Assembly (NCBI RefSeq): GCF_000526335.1
Contig: NZ_JAFW01000001.1
Coordinates: 2,356,001-2,420,000, forward strand
Direction of reading: 5' to 3'
Length of the DNA: 64,000 nucleotides
Source of the DNA: Arthrobacter sp. 31Y
GTDB lineage: Bacteria > Actinomycetota > Actinomycetes > Actinomycetales > Micrococcaceae
A model generated the notes under the pieces. That model worked only from the letters and a program-made list of their open reading frames with translations. It did no database searches and was not told where the DNA came from. This document shows positions 15,814-25,047 of the stretch, one piece after another. Position 1 is the stretch's first letter; each line of letters begins with the position of its first letter. The position numbers were made by a program, and so were the translations under genes.

Positions 15814-16124
15814 TGAGGGATTTCGCATCACCGTACATGAGGAAGCGAGATTGACCGCGGCCTGAGACCGTCCACAAGCATCCGTGTGGCTGGGAATCCC
15901 ATGGCTTCTGGTAGCGGTCTGCCTCGCGCAGATGGCGTAGACACTGCTTCAGGTTGATTCCGCAGGCTTCTACATACTTCTCGCTCCGGACATTAATGCC
16001 ATAACTTTGGGGAGCTCCTTTGTGGGCGATTACATGACACCCGGCAGATACGAATGTGTGTTCATTAAGCTCCGACGGTAGCGAATCCGCAGACTGTTGA
16101 GGACGTGCGACCTACACTGATCGC
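15814..16124. other. Intergenic region without recognised features
   Basis: About 310 bases between two plus-strand genes. I see no gene longer than about 30 codons, no strong hairpin and no palindrome. It presumably holds the promoter of the downstream lipoprotein gene. Confidence 0.5.
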
Positions 16125-17054
16125 ATGATGAGCCGGCGGGGGTGTTCTTTTGCGGTGGTCCTGGCTTTCGCTGTGACGCTGCCGCTTGTGGCCGCCTGCG
16201 ACTCTGGTAGCTCGAGCGGCTCTGGCAGCTCCGACGGTATCCACTCGACGACCGCCAGCGGAAGCCCCGGACCCATCACCGTGGAGGTCAATCAGTCCCG
16301 GGATCAATACGGCAAGCAAGCTATCCAAATACAGCTCACCAACACCACGGATTCACCACTGACCGTGACAGGTGCCCGGCTGCAATCCGGGCTGTTTGAA
16401 GGTGGCATCTCCTGGGAATCATCAGAGGGCGGCCTTGAGTTGCCACCCCGTCAACCCAAGAGCCTTCCTGCTGCTTTGCCCGCGGCCATCTGTGAAGCAT
16501 CCGATGACGCGTCAACGGAACTCACCGTCAGGATTAGTTACTCAGCAGTGGACACGGCCCCCGTGGAAGAGAACACCAGCGCCTCAGATCCCTTCGGCGT
16601 CCTGCCCAGGAACGCCAGCGAGCTGTGCATCGCGTCGGAAGCAGCAGCCATCGCTACCATGGTCTTGGACCCCGTACTCGAGGTGGCCGCGGACGGTCGC
16701 ACCGCCGTCGTGCGCCTTGTCATCACCCCGGCCACGCCGGGAGGTGACACGCCAAGCCTCACTATCGAGTCATTCGAGGAGACCACGCTGCTGGCGCAAT
16801 CCTCCGCAGCTCCCTGGCCCGTAAACGTCACTGTGGGCGCGGCTCCACAGGAGCTACCGCTAACCATCCGCCCAGCCCGTTGCGATCCTCATGCCGTTGC
16901 TGAAGACAAAGTGGGAACACTCTTGCCGCTAAGGATAGTTGTCGGTGACCGGAAGGGCTTGCTGAAGATTGCGGCGTCCAATGAACTACGCGGCCGGATC
17001 TACGACTTCGTCACCGCCGCCTGCGCAAAAACTGACGAGCCTAGCCCAGAGTAG
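16125..17054 (+). CDS. Lipoprotein of unknown function
   Basis: 309 residues. The signal peptide ends at a lipobox, LVAAC (Cys25), followed by a Ser/Gly linker. The mature protein is beta-rich, for example ITVEVNQSRDQYGKQAIQIQ, TDSPLTVTGARLQSG and GRTAVVRLVITPATPG. This suggests two Ig-like or FixG-like sandwich domains. Cysteine pairs (ICEAS, LCIAS, ARCDPH, AACAKT) probably form disulfides outside the membrane. The family is not recognised. The last 14 bases overlap the convergent lipid-kinase gene. Confidence 0.78.
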   Translation: MMSRRGCSFAVVLAFAVTLPLVAACDSGSSSGSGSSDGIHSTTASGSPGPITVEVNQSRDQYGKQAIQIQLTNTTDSPLTVTGARLQSGLFEGGISWESSEGGLELPPRQPKSLPAALPAAICEASDDASTELTVRISYSAVDTAPVEENTSASDPFGVLPRNASELCIASEAAAIATMVLDPVLEVAADGRTAVVRLVITPATPGGDTPSLTIESFEETTLLAQSSAAPWPVNVTVGAAPQELPLTIRPARCDPHAVAEDKVGTLLPLRIVVGDRKGLLKIAASNELRGRIYDFVTAACAKTDEPSPE

Positions 17055-17940
17055 CCAAAGCCTGGGGAGCGCACTCCACTTTCACCTTGACGTTGGCCTC
17101 CACGCTCTTTACTTCACCGTCAATTTGGTACGGGAGCGGCTTGAGGGTGGTGAATTCGTAGCTGCTCACACTCGGCTGATCGCCCAGCCCCTGCGTAGCG
17201 GCCTTCAGTGCAGTCAGGACAGTGCGCCATTTGGGCATGTGCGGGAAGACGATCACCTCGAACTTTCCATCCGACGGGTGATTCTCTGCTTCGCTCAACG
17301 TGGCGTATTTGGCCATTTCATTGATGTTGGCGAAGACAAGGCTGTCGAACTTCCGGCGCTTCCCATCCTCCATACGGATGCCAAAGGGCTCGAACTTGGA
17401 GAAGGTCTGGATGACGGTGACCATTTCCTTGAGAGCACCCTTGCTGCCCTTTTCAAGTTCAGTGGCCACCACCGGAGTGAGTCCGAATCCGATGTAGGAA
17501 TGCGCGTATTCGAAAGGCTCGTTCTCTTGTTGTCCCGTGTGTATGCGGAGGAGGTCGATGTTGTGGACCCGCCCGTCCGCAATGGCCTCTTCCAACGGTT
17601 TTGTCCCAATGATCCGGCTGTGGTCATTGGCGTTGCCGGCGGCCCTGACTGCGCAGACGGCCTGTGGGTTTCCGGCCTGCATCACACCGTTGACAACCTC
17701 GTTGTAGCCACCATCGCCACTCACCGAAACCACCAGGACGTCGCCGCCCTCAGAGGCCGCTTCCCGTGCCAGGTCAACTGCATGCCCGGCGTGCTCAGTG
17801 GGCTGGAGGGTGATTTTGGGCTCATACGTGAGCAGCTCCCTCAGCTTGTCATGCAGTTGCTGCGCCAACTCAGGCGCGTCCCCGGTGCTGTTGGGGTTGA
17901 AGATGATGACAATCGACTCAAAGGTCCGTGCAGAATCCAT
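17041..17940 (-). CDS. Diacylglycerol-kinase-family lipid kinase
   Basis: 299 residues. SIVIIFNPNSTGDAP opens the catalytic domain and VVSVSGDGGYNEVVNGVMQ is the nucleotide-binding glycine loop (the G-G-D-G-T element appears as S-G-D-G-G). CAVRAAGNANDHSRIIG corresponds to the P-G-G-T-x-N-D/F-A motif in altered form. The C-terminal beta domain ends KPLPYQIDGEVKSVEA, the typical D-G-E. It would phosphorylate a lipid or sphingoid base at the membrane. The altered loops may indicate another substrate. It is monocistronic and overlaps the convergent lipoprotein gene by 14 bases. Confidence 0.85.
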   Translation of the reverse strand: MDSARTFESIVIIFNPNSTGDAPELAQQLHDKLRELLTYEPKITLQPTEHAGHAVDLAREAASEGGDVLVVSVSGDGGYNEVVNGVMQAGNPQAVCAVRAAGNANDHSRIIGTKPLEEAIADGRVHNIDLLRIHTGQQENEPFEYAHSYIGFGLTPVVATELEKGSKGALKEMVTVIQTFSKFEPFGIRMEDGKRRKFDSLVFANINEMAKYATLSEAENHPSDGKFEVIVFPHMPKWRTVLTALKAATQGLGDQPSVSSYEFTTLKPLPYQIDGEVKSVEANVKVKVECAPQALATLG

Positions 17941-17972
17941 ACGTGCTCCTCCTAGGTGCGCCCGTTTAACTT

Positions 17973-18209
17973 CTACCCATTGCGCTGGGCGTCAATCAGG
18001 TGCCGGGTGGAGTGAGCTATGAAGGGGCGGCCAGCTCTCATGTGCTCGTCCAGCTCCTTGAGTTTGTCACGATAGGCCGCCACGGAGAAGTCGGGCACCC
18101 ACCACACGCATTTACGCAGAATCCACACCACCGCATTGTGTAGACCAAGTGGATGGGGTGACCGGTCCAAATTCCTCAGCCCCGTCACACTATTTACACG
18201 AATTCGCAT
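17973..18209 (-). CDS. Small hypothetical protein (uncertain start)
   Basis: Up to 78 residues from ATG 18209. The C-terminal 40 residues (VPDFSVAAYRDKLKELDEHM, then IAHSTRHLIDAQRNG) look like a real amphipathic helical protein. The N-terminal part overlaps what should be the promoter of the divergent acyltransferase, so the true start may be a downstream GTG. No family is recognised, and it could be spurious. Confidence 0.35.
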   Translation of the reverse strand: MRIRVNSVTGLRNLDRSPHPLGLHNAVVWILRKCVWWVPDFSVAAYRDKLKELDEHMRAGRPFIAHSTRHLIDAQRNG

Positions 18210-18238
18210 GAACCTGCCGTGATCTCTCAAGGCAGGCA

Positions 18239-19351
18239 GTGAAGCCTGAAAAGGGATTTGTGGAAAAGCTTGAGTCGTCCTTCTTGTCCGCCCGCTACTG
18301 GCCGCAGCTAGACGGGCTCCGAACCGTCAGCATTGCAGTAGTCCTCGTCTCGCACATGAGCGACCCCTACATCTGGGGCTTTCTCAACGGGTCAATGGGA
18401 GTGACCCTCTTCTTTGTCATCAGCGGTTTCCTGATCACATCGCTCCTGATCCGCGAGGAACGCCGACGTGGCCACATCACGATCCTTCAGTTCTATACGA
18501 GGCGAGCCTTTCGAATTCTCCCGCTTTACTACATTGCGCTCTCCACGGCCGCAGTAGGCGTCTTCGTATTCGGCTTGGGTGAAGGCCCAAGCGACTTTGC
18601 GGAGCGGCTACCGCTCCTGGCAACGTTCAATGGCGATCTCGCCAGCGGCGGCACCTTCGTCCACAGCTGGTCGCTTGGCATCGAGGAAAAGTTCTACATC
18701 GCGTGGCCGTTCCTCATGTTCGCCATACCGCTGATAAAAAGGCACCGGCTGGCGACGGCCAGCGTTTTACTCGCCCTCGCGTCCGCGGCTGGCTACATTG
18801 AAGGTGCGCGCTATTTCGGGATTTACACCGCCATTCTCGCCGGTTGCGTCCTCGGCCTCACCATGCACACTCCCCGGGGATTCAAAGCAGTCTCAAGGCT
18901 CGCCCGGCCCCGAGTAGCTGCTGTGCTCATACCTATTGCAGTCACCGCGTACATCCTCGACCCGATCCTCCCCGGCGGCTACGAGAGCGGCAATGCGCAC
19001 GTCTTGTTCTCCTTCAGCGTTGTGCTTCTCTTCCCTTCCGTCATCCTCGCTACATCGCCACTCGCGAAAGTGCTGAGTTGGAAACCCTTCGCTTTCCTGG
19101 GGACAAGGACATATGCGATTTACTTGTTCCACCCTTTCTGCATCGACGTGGTCGGCATGGTTATCCCCGCTGACCAGCGGAATGTTGGGCTGGCAATTGC
19201 CCGGCTCTTGCTGGCCGCCGCCTTGTCATTCGGTGTTGCGGAGGTACTTGCCCGTGCCGTCGAACAGCCTCTGATTCGGATGGGGAAGCGGCTTACCTCC
19301 ACCCCGAGGCACGCGAATGCGAGTTCTCCATCACCCGCCAATGAGGTCTAA
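18239..19351 (+). CDS. Acyltransferase family 3 integral membrane protein
   Basis: 370 residues with about ten membrane helices. YWPQLDGLRTVSIAVVLVSH carries the family catalytic His region, GVTLFFVISGFLITSLLIRE is the characteristic second-helix motif, and FYTRRAFRILPLYYIAL and HSWSLGIEEKFYIAWP complete the OafA/YrhL-type signature. The enzyme acetylates or acylates a cell-surface carbohydrate or lipid. It lacks the C-terminal SGNH domain of some relatives. The start is GTG 18239 after AAGGCAGG. Confidence 0.9.
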   Translation: MKPEKGFVEKLESSFLSARYWPQLDGLRTVSIAVVLVSHMSDPYIWGFLNGSMGVTLFFVISGFLITSLLIREERRRGHITILQFYTRRAFRILPLYYIALSTAAVGVFVFGLGEGPSDFAERLPLLATFNGDLASGGTFVHSWSLGIEEKFYIAWPFLMFAIPLIKRHRLATASVLLALASAAGYIEGARYFGIYTAILAGCVLGLTMHTPRGFKAVSRLARPRVAAVLIPIAVTAYILDPILPGGYESGNAHVLFSFSVVLLFPSVILATSPLAKVLSWKPFAFLGTRTYAIYLFHPFCIDVVGMVIPADQRNVGLAIARLLLAAALSFGVAEVLARAVEQPLIRMGKRLTSTPRHANASSPSPANEV

Positions 19352-19421
19352 ATGGGGCGCTGACCCCACCCTGTTTTGACCGCTTCGGCAGCCTTGTTCA
19401 CCAAGGTTTCGAAGTCCCTCA

Positions 19422-19787
19422 TCAGTTCTCCATCTTTTTCTCTGATGCGAGTTGGGCAGCGACTTTGGCTATCACATCTAACGGAATTTCTTTAGCCAGC
19501 GGGAATTTCAGGGTTCCCTTGCCTGACAAGTACGGAGCCAGCTCCGTGGCCAGGCCTTCATCGCCGCGAGGGACCGGATAGACCGAGATGTGGTGCGCCC
19601 AGGCAGCGAAGTACACCACGTAGTGCCCGCCAATGGTGATGGTGGGGATGCCGTAACTGATCATCTCCCCCGCACCCGGCACGGCAGCGTGAATGATTCG
19701 GCGGATTTCGTGGAGGACCCGCTGAGTGGCCTCAGGCTGGGCGGAGATGTACGCGTCCACAGTTGGGTGTGTCTCAGGCATCGTCAT
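19422..19787 (-). CDS. DUF1801 (YdhG/frataxin-like) protein
   Basis: 121 residues. VDAYISAQPEATQRVLHEIR and PGAGEMISYGIPTITIGG followed by HISVYPVP are the core of DUF1801, a YdhG/YjbR-like fold. The last segment GKGTLKFPLAKEIPLDVIAK matches the conserved G-T-x-x-F-x family end. The function is unknown. A second DUF1801 protein is encoded near 24 kb, of a different subtype. Confidence 0.88.
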   Translation of the reverse strand: MTMPETHPTVDAYISAQPEATQRVLHEIRRIIHAAVPGAGEMISYGIPTITIGGHYVVYFAAWAHHISVYPVPRGDEGLATELAPYLSGKGTLKFPLAKEIPLDVIAKVAAQLASEKKMEN

Positions 19788-19824
19788 TCTCTCCCTTTGG
19801 TTGAGGATCAGCTTTCGGTGAGGA

Positions 19825-20616
19825 TCAGCTTTCGCCGGGAAACCGGCCCCCGATGAACCTGGTCATGTGCTCGGCAGTAGCGAGAAGGGGTTCCACCCAG
19901 GCTTCACACGTCTCCAGTGGCATCCGAAGTGTTGGTCCGCTGACGGTCACAGCTCCCACCAAGCCGGCGGCTGAGTCAAAAACAGGGGCAGAAAGGCCTG
20001 ACGCCCCGTCCTCCCTCTCGCCCACAGTGATCGCGTACCCGTCTGCATGGGTTTTCTTTACGGCAGCCTCAAGTTCCTCGGAGCTGGTGATGGTGTAGTC
20101 CGTGATGGACTCCAAAGGATCCCTCAAGACAGCTTCCATCAGTTCCGGAGACCAAGCGAGCAGGACCCTGCCGGCTGATCCGGCATGAAGAGGGACAATC
20201 TTGCCCAGATGCATCTCGCGGCGGAGTGCGTGATGAGTATCAGCCATGGCCACGCAAACCCGGTAGTGCTGCTCGGCCTTAAAGAAGCATGCAGTCTCGC
20301 CAGTGGTGTCCCGCAGGGTCTTGAGCAGCGGACTCAGGATGTCCACCACCTCCATTCCCCGGGTGGCAGGCGCCGCCCAATAAGCCATCCGCATGCCAAT
20401 GCGGTAAGCATCGCCTTCCCGGTCCAGAAAGCCTTGGGAGGTCAGGTTGGTGACCAGTCGCTGCACCGTGGACGTGGGCATGCCGGTGAACTCGCGGATA
20501 TCGGCCAACTGAAGCACCGGCTCGGACAAGGAGAAGGCATCCAGGATGGACGTGATCTTGCCCAGGACAAGCAAAGGGTTGCCATTGGCCTTCGCGGAAG
20601 CATCGGATGCGGACAT
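19825..20616 (-). CDS. IclR-family transcriptional regulator
   Basis: 263 residues. The N-terminal winged helix is KITSILDAFSLSEPVLQLAD with GMPTSTVQRLVTNLTSQGF as recognition helix. The C-terminal effector domain has GSAGRVLLAWSP and YAITVGEREDGASGLSAPVF, the standard IclR motifs. Such regulators control aromatic or organic-acid catabolism. It lies 58 bases from the divergent ABC ATPase gene, yet the CoA-transferase operon is a more typical target; neither link is shown. ATG 20616 is preferred to a longer frame at 20676 lacking domain match. Confidence 0.9.
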   Translation of the reverse strand: MSASDASAKANGNPLLVLGKITSILDAFSLSEPVLQLADIREFTGMPTSTVQRLVTNLTSQGFLDREGDAYRIGMRMAYWAAPATRGMEVVDILSPLLKTLRDTTGETACFFKAEQHYRVCVAMADTHHALRREMHLGKIVPLHAGSAGRVLLAWSPELMEAVLRDPLESITDYTITSSEELEAAVKKTHADGYAITVGEREDGASGLSAPVFDSAAGLVGAVTVSGPTLRMPLETCEAWVEPLLATAEHMTRFIGGRFPGES

Positions 20617-20674
20617 AGGACTCACGCTAAACGCTGCAGCGGGGTGGCGCCAATCCCGCCGGTAGGGTTGCACC

Positions 20675-21352
20675 ATGGGGACAGTTTTGGAGGCCGAAGG
20701 CCTGGTGGTTGGCTATGCCGGGGCTCCGGTATGCGGTGAAGTATCTGCGACGGTAAACGCGGGTGAGGTCTTGGGAATCGTCGGCGTCAACGGCGCCGGA
20801 AAGTCCACGGTAGCCCGGACCATCGCGGGACGGCAGGCCGCCCTGGCCGGAGACGTGAAGGTCCACGGCCTCCTCATCGATCCGGACGCCGTGCCGTTCC
20901 GTCGGCAAGTCTCCGCCGTTTTCGACGACGACCTCTTCTTCCCATCTCTCACTGTCCGGGAGCATCTGCTCTTGATCGCCCGGGGGCACTCCCTGGATGA
21001 CCCCGAGGCGCGCGTTGAAAAAGAACTCGAATTCTTCGGGTTGATGGGCAGGTCCCACGCAATCCCGGATGCCCTCTCCTCCGGGCAGCGGCGCAGGCTG
21101 TTGCTCGCAGCGGGACTCATCCGCCCGTCGTCGCTCCTGATCCTCGATGAGCCGGAGCAGAGGTTGGATCCACAGATGCGCGTTGCCCTCGGTGAGCGCA
21201 TTGCTGAGCACGCCAAGGACGGTGGCGCCGTGCTGCTGGTGACCCATGATCCGCAACTGCTGCTCGCCACCGCCTCCACGTGTTTGGTCATTGACGAGGA
21301 AGTCCAGGAATTCGATCCGGAGCAGGGGGCCTCGATCATTGCCGGGTCCTGA
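20675..21352 (+). CDS. ABC transporter ATP-binding protein
   Basis: 225 residues. It has Walker A GVNGAGKSTVARTI (about 40-48), the signature as LSSGQRRRLLLAAGL (an S-S-G-Q variant), Walker B SLLILDEPEQ and the H-loop LLVTHDPQ. The downstream membrane gene starts 2 bases after the stop, so the two form an exporter pair. The substrate is not evident. Confidence 0.9.
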   Translation: MGTVLEAEGLVVGYAGAPVCGEVSATVNAGEVLGIVGVNGAGKSTVARTIAGRQAALAGDVKVHGLLIDPDAVPFRRQVSAVFDDDLFFPSLTVREHLLLIARGHSLDDPEARVEKELEFFGLMGRSHAIPDALSSGQRRRLLLAAGLIRPSSLLILDEPEQRLDPQMRVALGERIAEHAKDGGAVLLVTHDPQLLLATASTCLVIDEEVQEFDPEQGASIIAGS

Positions 21353-21353
21353 C

Positions 21354-22901
21354 ATGCTTGCCCGTGACCATTCCCCGCAGCACCGGGAGCTGGCCGCTGA
21401 GATCGTCCGGTTCACCCGCCGATCCGCCAGACACTACAAGCGCAGCCGGATCTCTTGGGGTACCCGCTTCGTTGACGTTTACAGTTGGGGACTCGGCATT
21501 GGTGTTTCCTTGACCATTGCGGCCTCGTTCGTGTTGGCCTTGCGAAACGAAATCGCAAACCGCGCCTCCACCACCGGCAGCATCATTGGAGGGCAATGGC
21601 TCGTCCTGCCAGAACCCGTGTTGTGGACCGCCGTGACCTTCGCGGCGCTCTTGATCATCAGCAACCTTGCAAGAAAGCTTGGACCGATGTCCGTGAATGG
21701 AGCCGAGAGCAGTTGGTGGCTGACGATTCCCGTTGACCGCCGGCCCATGGTCCTGCCGCCCTTCCTTCGCAAAGTGGCGCTCACTGGAGCCGGCGCAGCC
21801 GTTGTCTACCTGCCCTTCAGCATGGTGACCGCCGGTGACCGCGTTCCGCTCGATCACGTTCTTGCCGCGCTCTCCTTCGGCGTGGCAGCTGCCATTGCGG
21901 TGATTCTGGCGGCCCTGCAGCAGCTTGCTGTCATCGGCCCGCAGCTTCTGGGCCCCCGGCTTGGCACGACGATTGCGGCGGCCGTACTTCTTGCGTGCGC
22001 TGTCCTTCCGGCGCTGGCATCCTCCGTGTGGCCCACAGCGCTGGTGGCCGTTGCCGCCGTCGGGCTCCTTGCCTTGGTGGTACCACGCGCCGGTCAGGTG
22101 CGCGGCGACGAACTGGTACGCGGCGGCGCCGTTGCCGGGCACGCCGGGGCTTCCCTGTTCATGATGGACTCCAATGAGGTGCTTCGAGCGCTTGGCGGCA
22201 CCCGTAAAAAGGTCGACGGCGGCCGGGCAGCCCGCTACTACGCCCGCCCTGTGCAGGGGCCACTGAGATCGCTGATCCGCGCTGACGTGGTGGCCTTCCT
22301 GAGGCTCAATCCCCCGGTGACACCGCCTATTCTGTGGCTCACCGCCTGCATCGCCATACTGCTCGTGGAGGGTGGCCTACCGGAGTTCGCCCAGTTGGCG
22401 GTCATCGTGATCGCCGGGTGTGCCACGGCTTCCGGTCTGGGCAGCGTGGCCCGCAGGACGGCGCTGGTCCCTGAGCTCGACGCGATGCTTCCACTGCACC
22501 AGTCGCTGGTGCAGACCAGCCGGACCTTGATGCCGTGCATGGCGATGTCCGTGTGGATGGCTATGCTCTGCAGTCTGTTGGTGCTACTCGGAGCTGCGAA
22601 CCCTGCCTTGATAGGCGTTGGCGCCCTGGCCGGGATCGGCATGGGTGCCGGGACTCTCCGCGCAGCCACCAGGACCCCGCCGGACTGGACCGCGCCGCCT
22701 GTTGAAACCCCGTTCGGTCCGGTTCCGCGGGCCCAACTCGGCTCCCTGATGCGCGGACTGGACGTGACCATCCTGGCGATGGTGCCCCTGCTGGTGGCGC
22801 TCTACCTTGGCTACGTGCCGATGTCCGTTGTTGCTGTCCAGGCTGCCTTCAGTGCCGGCATCTTCCTGCTGGTTGTCCTGATGCGCCCCAAGCGCTCCTA
22901 G
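21354..22901 (+). CDS. ABC-2-like membrane protein, DUF6297-like
   Basis: 515 residues from ATG 21354, the start nearest to the ATPase stop. Roughly ten to twelve hydrophobic segments occur in two halves, for example SLTIAASFVLALRNEI, VLWTAVTFAALLIISNLA, ALVAVAAVGLLALVVP and VALYLGYVPMSVVAVQAAF. A cytoplasmic central region contains RYYARPVQGPLRSLIRAD. This composition fits the actinobacterial DUF6297 permeases partnered with one ATPase. The transported compound is unknown. Confidence 0.78.
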   Translation: MLARDHSPQHRELAAEIVRFTRRSARHYKRSRISWGTRFVDVYSWGLGIGVSLTIAASFVLALRNEIANRASTTGSIIGGQWLVLPEPVLWTAVTFAALLIISNLARKLGPMSVNGAESSWWLTIPVDRRPMVLPPFLRKVALTGAGAAVVYLPFSMVTAGDRVPLDHVLAALSFGVAAAIAVILAALQQLAVIGPQLLGPRLGTTIAAAVLLACAVLPALASSVWPTALVAVAAVGLLALVVPRAGQVRGDELVRGGAVAGHAGASLFMMDSNEVLRALGGTRKKVDGGRAARYYARPVQGPLRSLIRADVVAFLRLNPPVTPPILWLTACIAILLVEGGLPEFAQLAVIVIAGCATASGLGSVARRTALVPELDAMLPLHQSLVQTSRTLMPCMAMSVWMAMLCSLLVLLGAANPALIGVGALAGIGMGAGTLRAATRTPPDWTAPPVETPFGPVPRAQLGSLMRGLDVTILAMVPLLVALYLGYVPMSVVAVQAAFSAGIFLLVVLMRPKRS

Positions 22902-22908
22902 CCAGCGC

Positions 22909-23760
22909 TTAGAGCAGCACGGTGCCTTCGATGCACGTGGCTGAGGCACCGCCAACCCAGATTTCGCCGTCCTCCGCCTTAACGTGAATACGGCCAGCCC
23001 TGCCCAGGACAGCACCTTGTGCGGCTACGTACTCATCGGGAGCCCGTCCGCTGCCGATCAGCCACTGGGCCGCACCGGCATTGAAACTTCCCGTCACCGG
23101 GTCTTCCACCATGGCGTCTCCCGGGATGAAGGTGCGGATTTCAAAGTCGACGGCGGCACCGGGCTTATGCGGGCCAATGATCCCGACCTTCAGGTCACCC
23201 ATGGCAGCGAGATCCGGCTCCACGGCCAGTACTTGCTCCGCTGAGCCAAGCAGCACACCGATCCATGTGGGGCCGTTGACCAGCCATGACGCGTCCAGCA
23301 GGGCATCCTCGGGCAGCTGCAGGCCGGCAGCGAGCTGCGACCGGGTATTCTCATCCACCGGACCGAAGCGCGTCAGTGGTGGTGCAGCGAAAGCCAAGCG
23401 ACCGGCGTCGTGCTTGACCCTCACCAAACCCGCGCCGCATTCCTGGACCAGCACACCGTCCACCTTGGGCACTCCCCCGGCCTGCAGCCACGTATGGGCC
23501 GAACCAAGAGTGGGGTGGCCGGCGAAAGGGAACTCCTCGCTGCCCGTGAAGATCCGCACCTTGTAGTCCGCTTGTGGATGGGTGGGCGGGAGCAGGAACG
23601 TCGTCTCAGAGAGGTTGGTCCAATTGGCAAAGTGCTGCATGGTCTCTGTGCTGAGGCCTTCGGCATCGACCACTACGGCTAGTGGGTTGCCGAGATATGG
23701 CACCTCGGAGAAGACGTCCACTTGCTTGAACGGGCGGATACGCAGGGCTTCTGAAGTCAC
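22909..23760 (-). CDS. PhzF-family isomerase
   Basis: 283 residues with both halves of the PhzF/diaminopimelate-epimerase fold. FKQVDVFSEVPYLGNPLAVV is the family opening. NLSETTFLLPP carries the catalytic Glu region and FPFAGHPTLGSAH the G-H-P-T loop. AMVEDPVTGSFNAGAAQWL gives the second-half D-P-x-T-G-S motif. Family members isomerise or epimerise small acids, but the substrate here is unknown. It converges on the DUF6297-like permease gene with an 8-base gap. Confidence 0.92.
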   Translation of the reverse strand: MTSEALRIRPFKQVDVFSEVPYLGNPLAVVVDAEGLSTETMQHFANWTNLSETTFLLPPTHPQADYKVRIFTGSEEFPFAGHPTLGSAHTWLQAGGVPKVDGVLVQECGAGLVRVKHDAGRLAFAAPPLTRFGPVDENTRSQLAAGLQLPEDALLDASWLVNGPTWIGVLLGSAEQVLAVEPDLAAMGDLKVGIIGPHKPGAAVDFEIRTFIPGDAMVEDPVTGSFNAGAAQWLIGSGRAPDEYVAAQGAVLGRAGRIHVKAEDGEIWVGGASATCIEGTVLL

Positions 23761-23833
23761 CGCTGAAGGCTATCACCGGGGTACTCTCCGGTTTTTACTG
23801 ACGCACCCGTGACGCGTCTGCGAAACTACCCCT

Positions 23834-24256
23834 ATGGCAGAGAACAAGACTCAGCCCACGGACACCTCCGTGGAAGAATTCCTGGCCGCCGTGGAACACC
23901 CAAAACGGCGCGAGGACGGCTTCGAGTTACTGGAAATGATGCGCGACATCACCGGCCAGGAAGCCGTCATGTGGGGCCCGACAATCGTTGGCTTCGGCAG
24001 CTATCACTACAAGTACGAGACCGGCCGCGAAGGTGACTCAGCCGCCGTCGGATTCTCACCGCGCAAGGCCAACCTAGCCTTGTACGGACTGACGTACGGC
24101 CCGGATGCGGACCGGTTGCTTCCCGAACTCGGTAAACACAAGACCGGGGCCGCTTGCCTCTACGTCAACAAACTCGACGACGTGGACCGGGACATTCTGG
24201 CCGAGATGATCCGCACTGGGTACAAGCACGTCATGGAGGAGCTCAACTCCCCCTAA
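23834..24256 (+). CDS. DUF1801 domain protein
   Basis: 140 residues. TSVEEFLAAVEHPKRREDG, EAVMWGPTIVGFGSYHYKYE and AAVGFSPRKANLALYG are typical of the DUF1801 subtype with the Y-x-Y-x-x-G motif. The C-terminal half (LYVNKLDDVDRDILAEMIR) is also conserved in this subtype. The function is unknown. A strong bidirectional terminator separates it from convergent rplI. Confidence 0.88.
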   Translation: MAENKTQPTDTSVEEFLAAVEHPKRREDGFELLEMMRDITGQEAVMWGPTIVGFGSYHYKYETGREGDSAAVGFSPRKANLALYGLTYGPDADRLLPELGKHKTGAACLYVNKLDDVDRDILAEMIRTGYKHVMEELNSP

Positions 24257-24278
24257 TCCCCCGCCCCGCCGGAAAGCA

Positions 24279-24317
24279 AAAGGCCCCCACCACCGGAATC
24301 CGGTAGCGGGGGCCTTT
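24279..24317. terminator. Bidirectional terminator between DUF1801 gene and rplI
   Basis: AAAGGCCCCC and GGGGGCCTTT form a 10-bp stem around a loop that itself can pair (CCGGAATCCGG). The A and T flanks work for both strands. It ends the rpsF-ssb-rpsR-rplI operon and the plus-strand DUF1801 gene. Confidence 0.88.
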
Positions 24318-24331
24318 CTTGCAGTCAGAGA

Positions 24332-24784
24332 CTACTTGCTTGCAACGACCTCGAGGTCGATGACAGCAGAAACATCCTCGTGCAGGCGAACGTTGGCCGT
24401 GTACGAACCGACAGACTTGATGTGGTTCGGCAGTTCAACGTTGCGCTTGTCGATGGCGCCGAGGCCAGCGGCCTCAACAGCAGCAGCGACGTCAGCAGGC
24501 TTGACGGTGCCGAAGAGACGACCGGACTCGCCGGCCTTCACCTCGAGCTTGACCTTCTTGGAGGACAGAGCCTGGGCCTGTGCCTGTGCAGCTTCAACAG
24601 AAGCGTGCGCACGAGCGGCGCGGGCAGCCTTGATGGACTCAACCTGCTTCTCGCCACCCTTGGACCAGGTCAGAGCGAAGCCGCGGGGCAGCAGGAAGTT
24701 ACGTGCGTAACCGTCCTTGACCTCCACAACATCGCCAGCAGCACCGAGACCGGTTACTTCGTGGGTCAGAATGAGCTTTGCCAT
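24332..24784 (-). CDS. rplI: Large-subunit ribosomal protein bL9
   Basis: 150 residues, the expected size. The N-terminal rRNA-binding domain starts [20 protein letters not shown] and includes [15 protein letters not shown] long connecting helix (about 50-80) leads to the C-terminal domain with [17 protein letters not shown]. It is the last gene of the rpsF-ssb-rpsR-rplI operon, 18 bases after rpsR. Confidence 0.97.
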   Translation of the reverse strand: MAKLILTHEVTGLGAAGDVVEVKDGYARNFLLPRGFALTWSKGGEKQVESIKAARAARAHASVEAAQAQAQALSSKKVKLEVKAGESGRLFGTVKPADVAAAVEAAGLGAIDKRNVELPNHIKSVGSYTANVRLHEDVSAVIDLEVVASK

Positions 24785-24802
24785 GTTAGTTAATCCCTTC
24801 CC

Positions 24803-25042
24803 TTAGCCGCGGCCAGCGCCGGAGTAAGGCAGCAGAGCAACTTCGCGGGCGTTCTTGATTGCCTGGGCGATCTTGCGCTGTTCCTGAACGGTAACGCCAG
24901 TGACGCGACGAGCGCGGATCTTTCCGCGGTCGGAGATGAACTTGCGCAGCAGTGCTACGTCCTTGTAGTCGATGACAGTGATGTCAGCGGCCTTCAAGGG
25001 GTTGGACTTTGGTTTGGGCTTACGGAGTTCAGCCTTAGCCAT
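24803..25042 (-). CDS. rpsR: Small-subunit ribosomal protein bS18, zinc-independent (C-minus) form
   Basis: 79 residues. [20 protein letters not shown] and [20 protein letters not shown] are the S18 core. The N-terminus ([14 protein letters not shown]) lacks the cysteines of zinc-binding C-plus S18, so it is the C-minus form. It pairs with S6 in the 30S platform. A leader hairpin and a possible Shine-Dalgarno-sequestering hairpin precede it (see the next entry). Confidence 0.97.
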   Translation of the reverse strand: MAKAELRKPKPKSNPLKAADITVIDYKDVALLRKFISDRGKIRARRVTGVTVQEQRKIAQAIKNAREVALLPYSGAGRG

Positions 25043-25047
25043 CGTGG

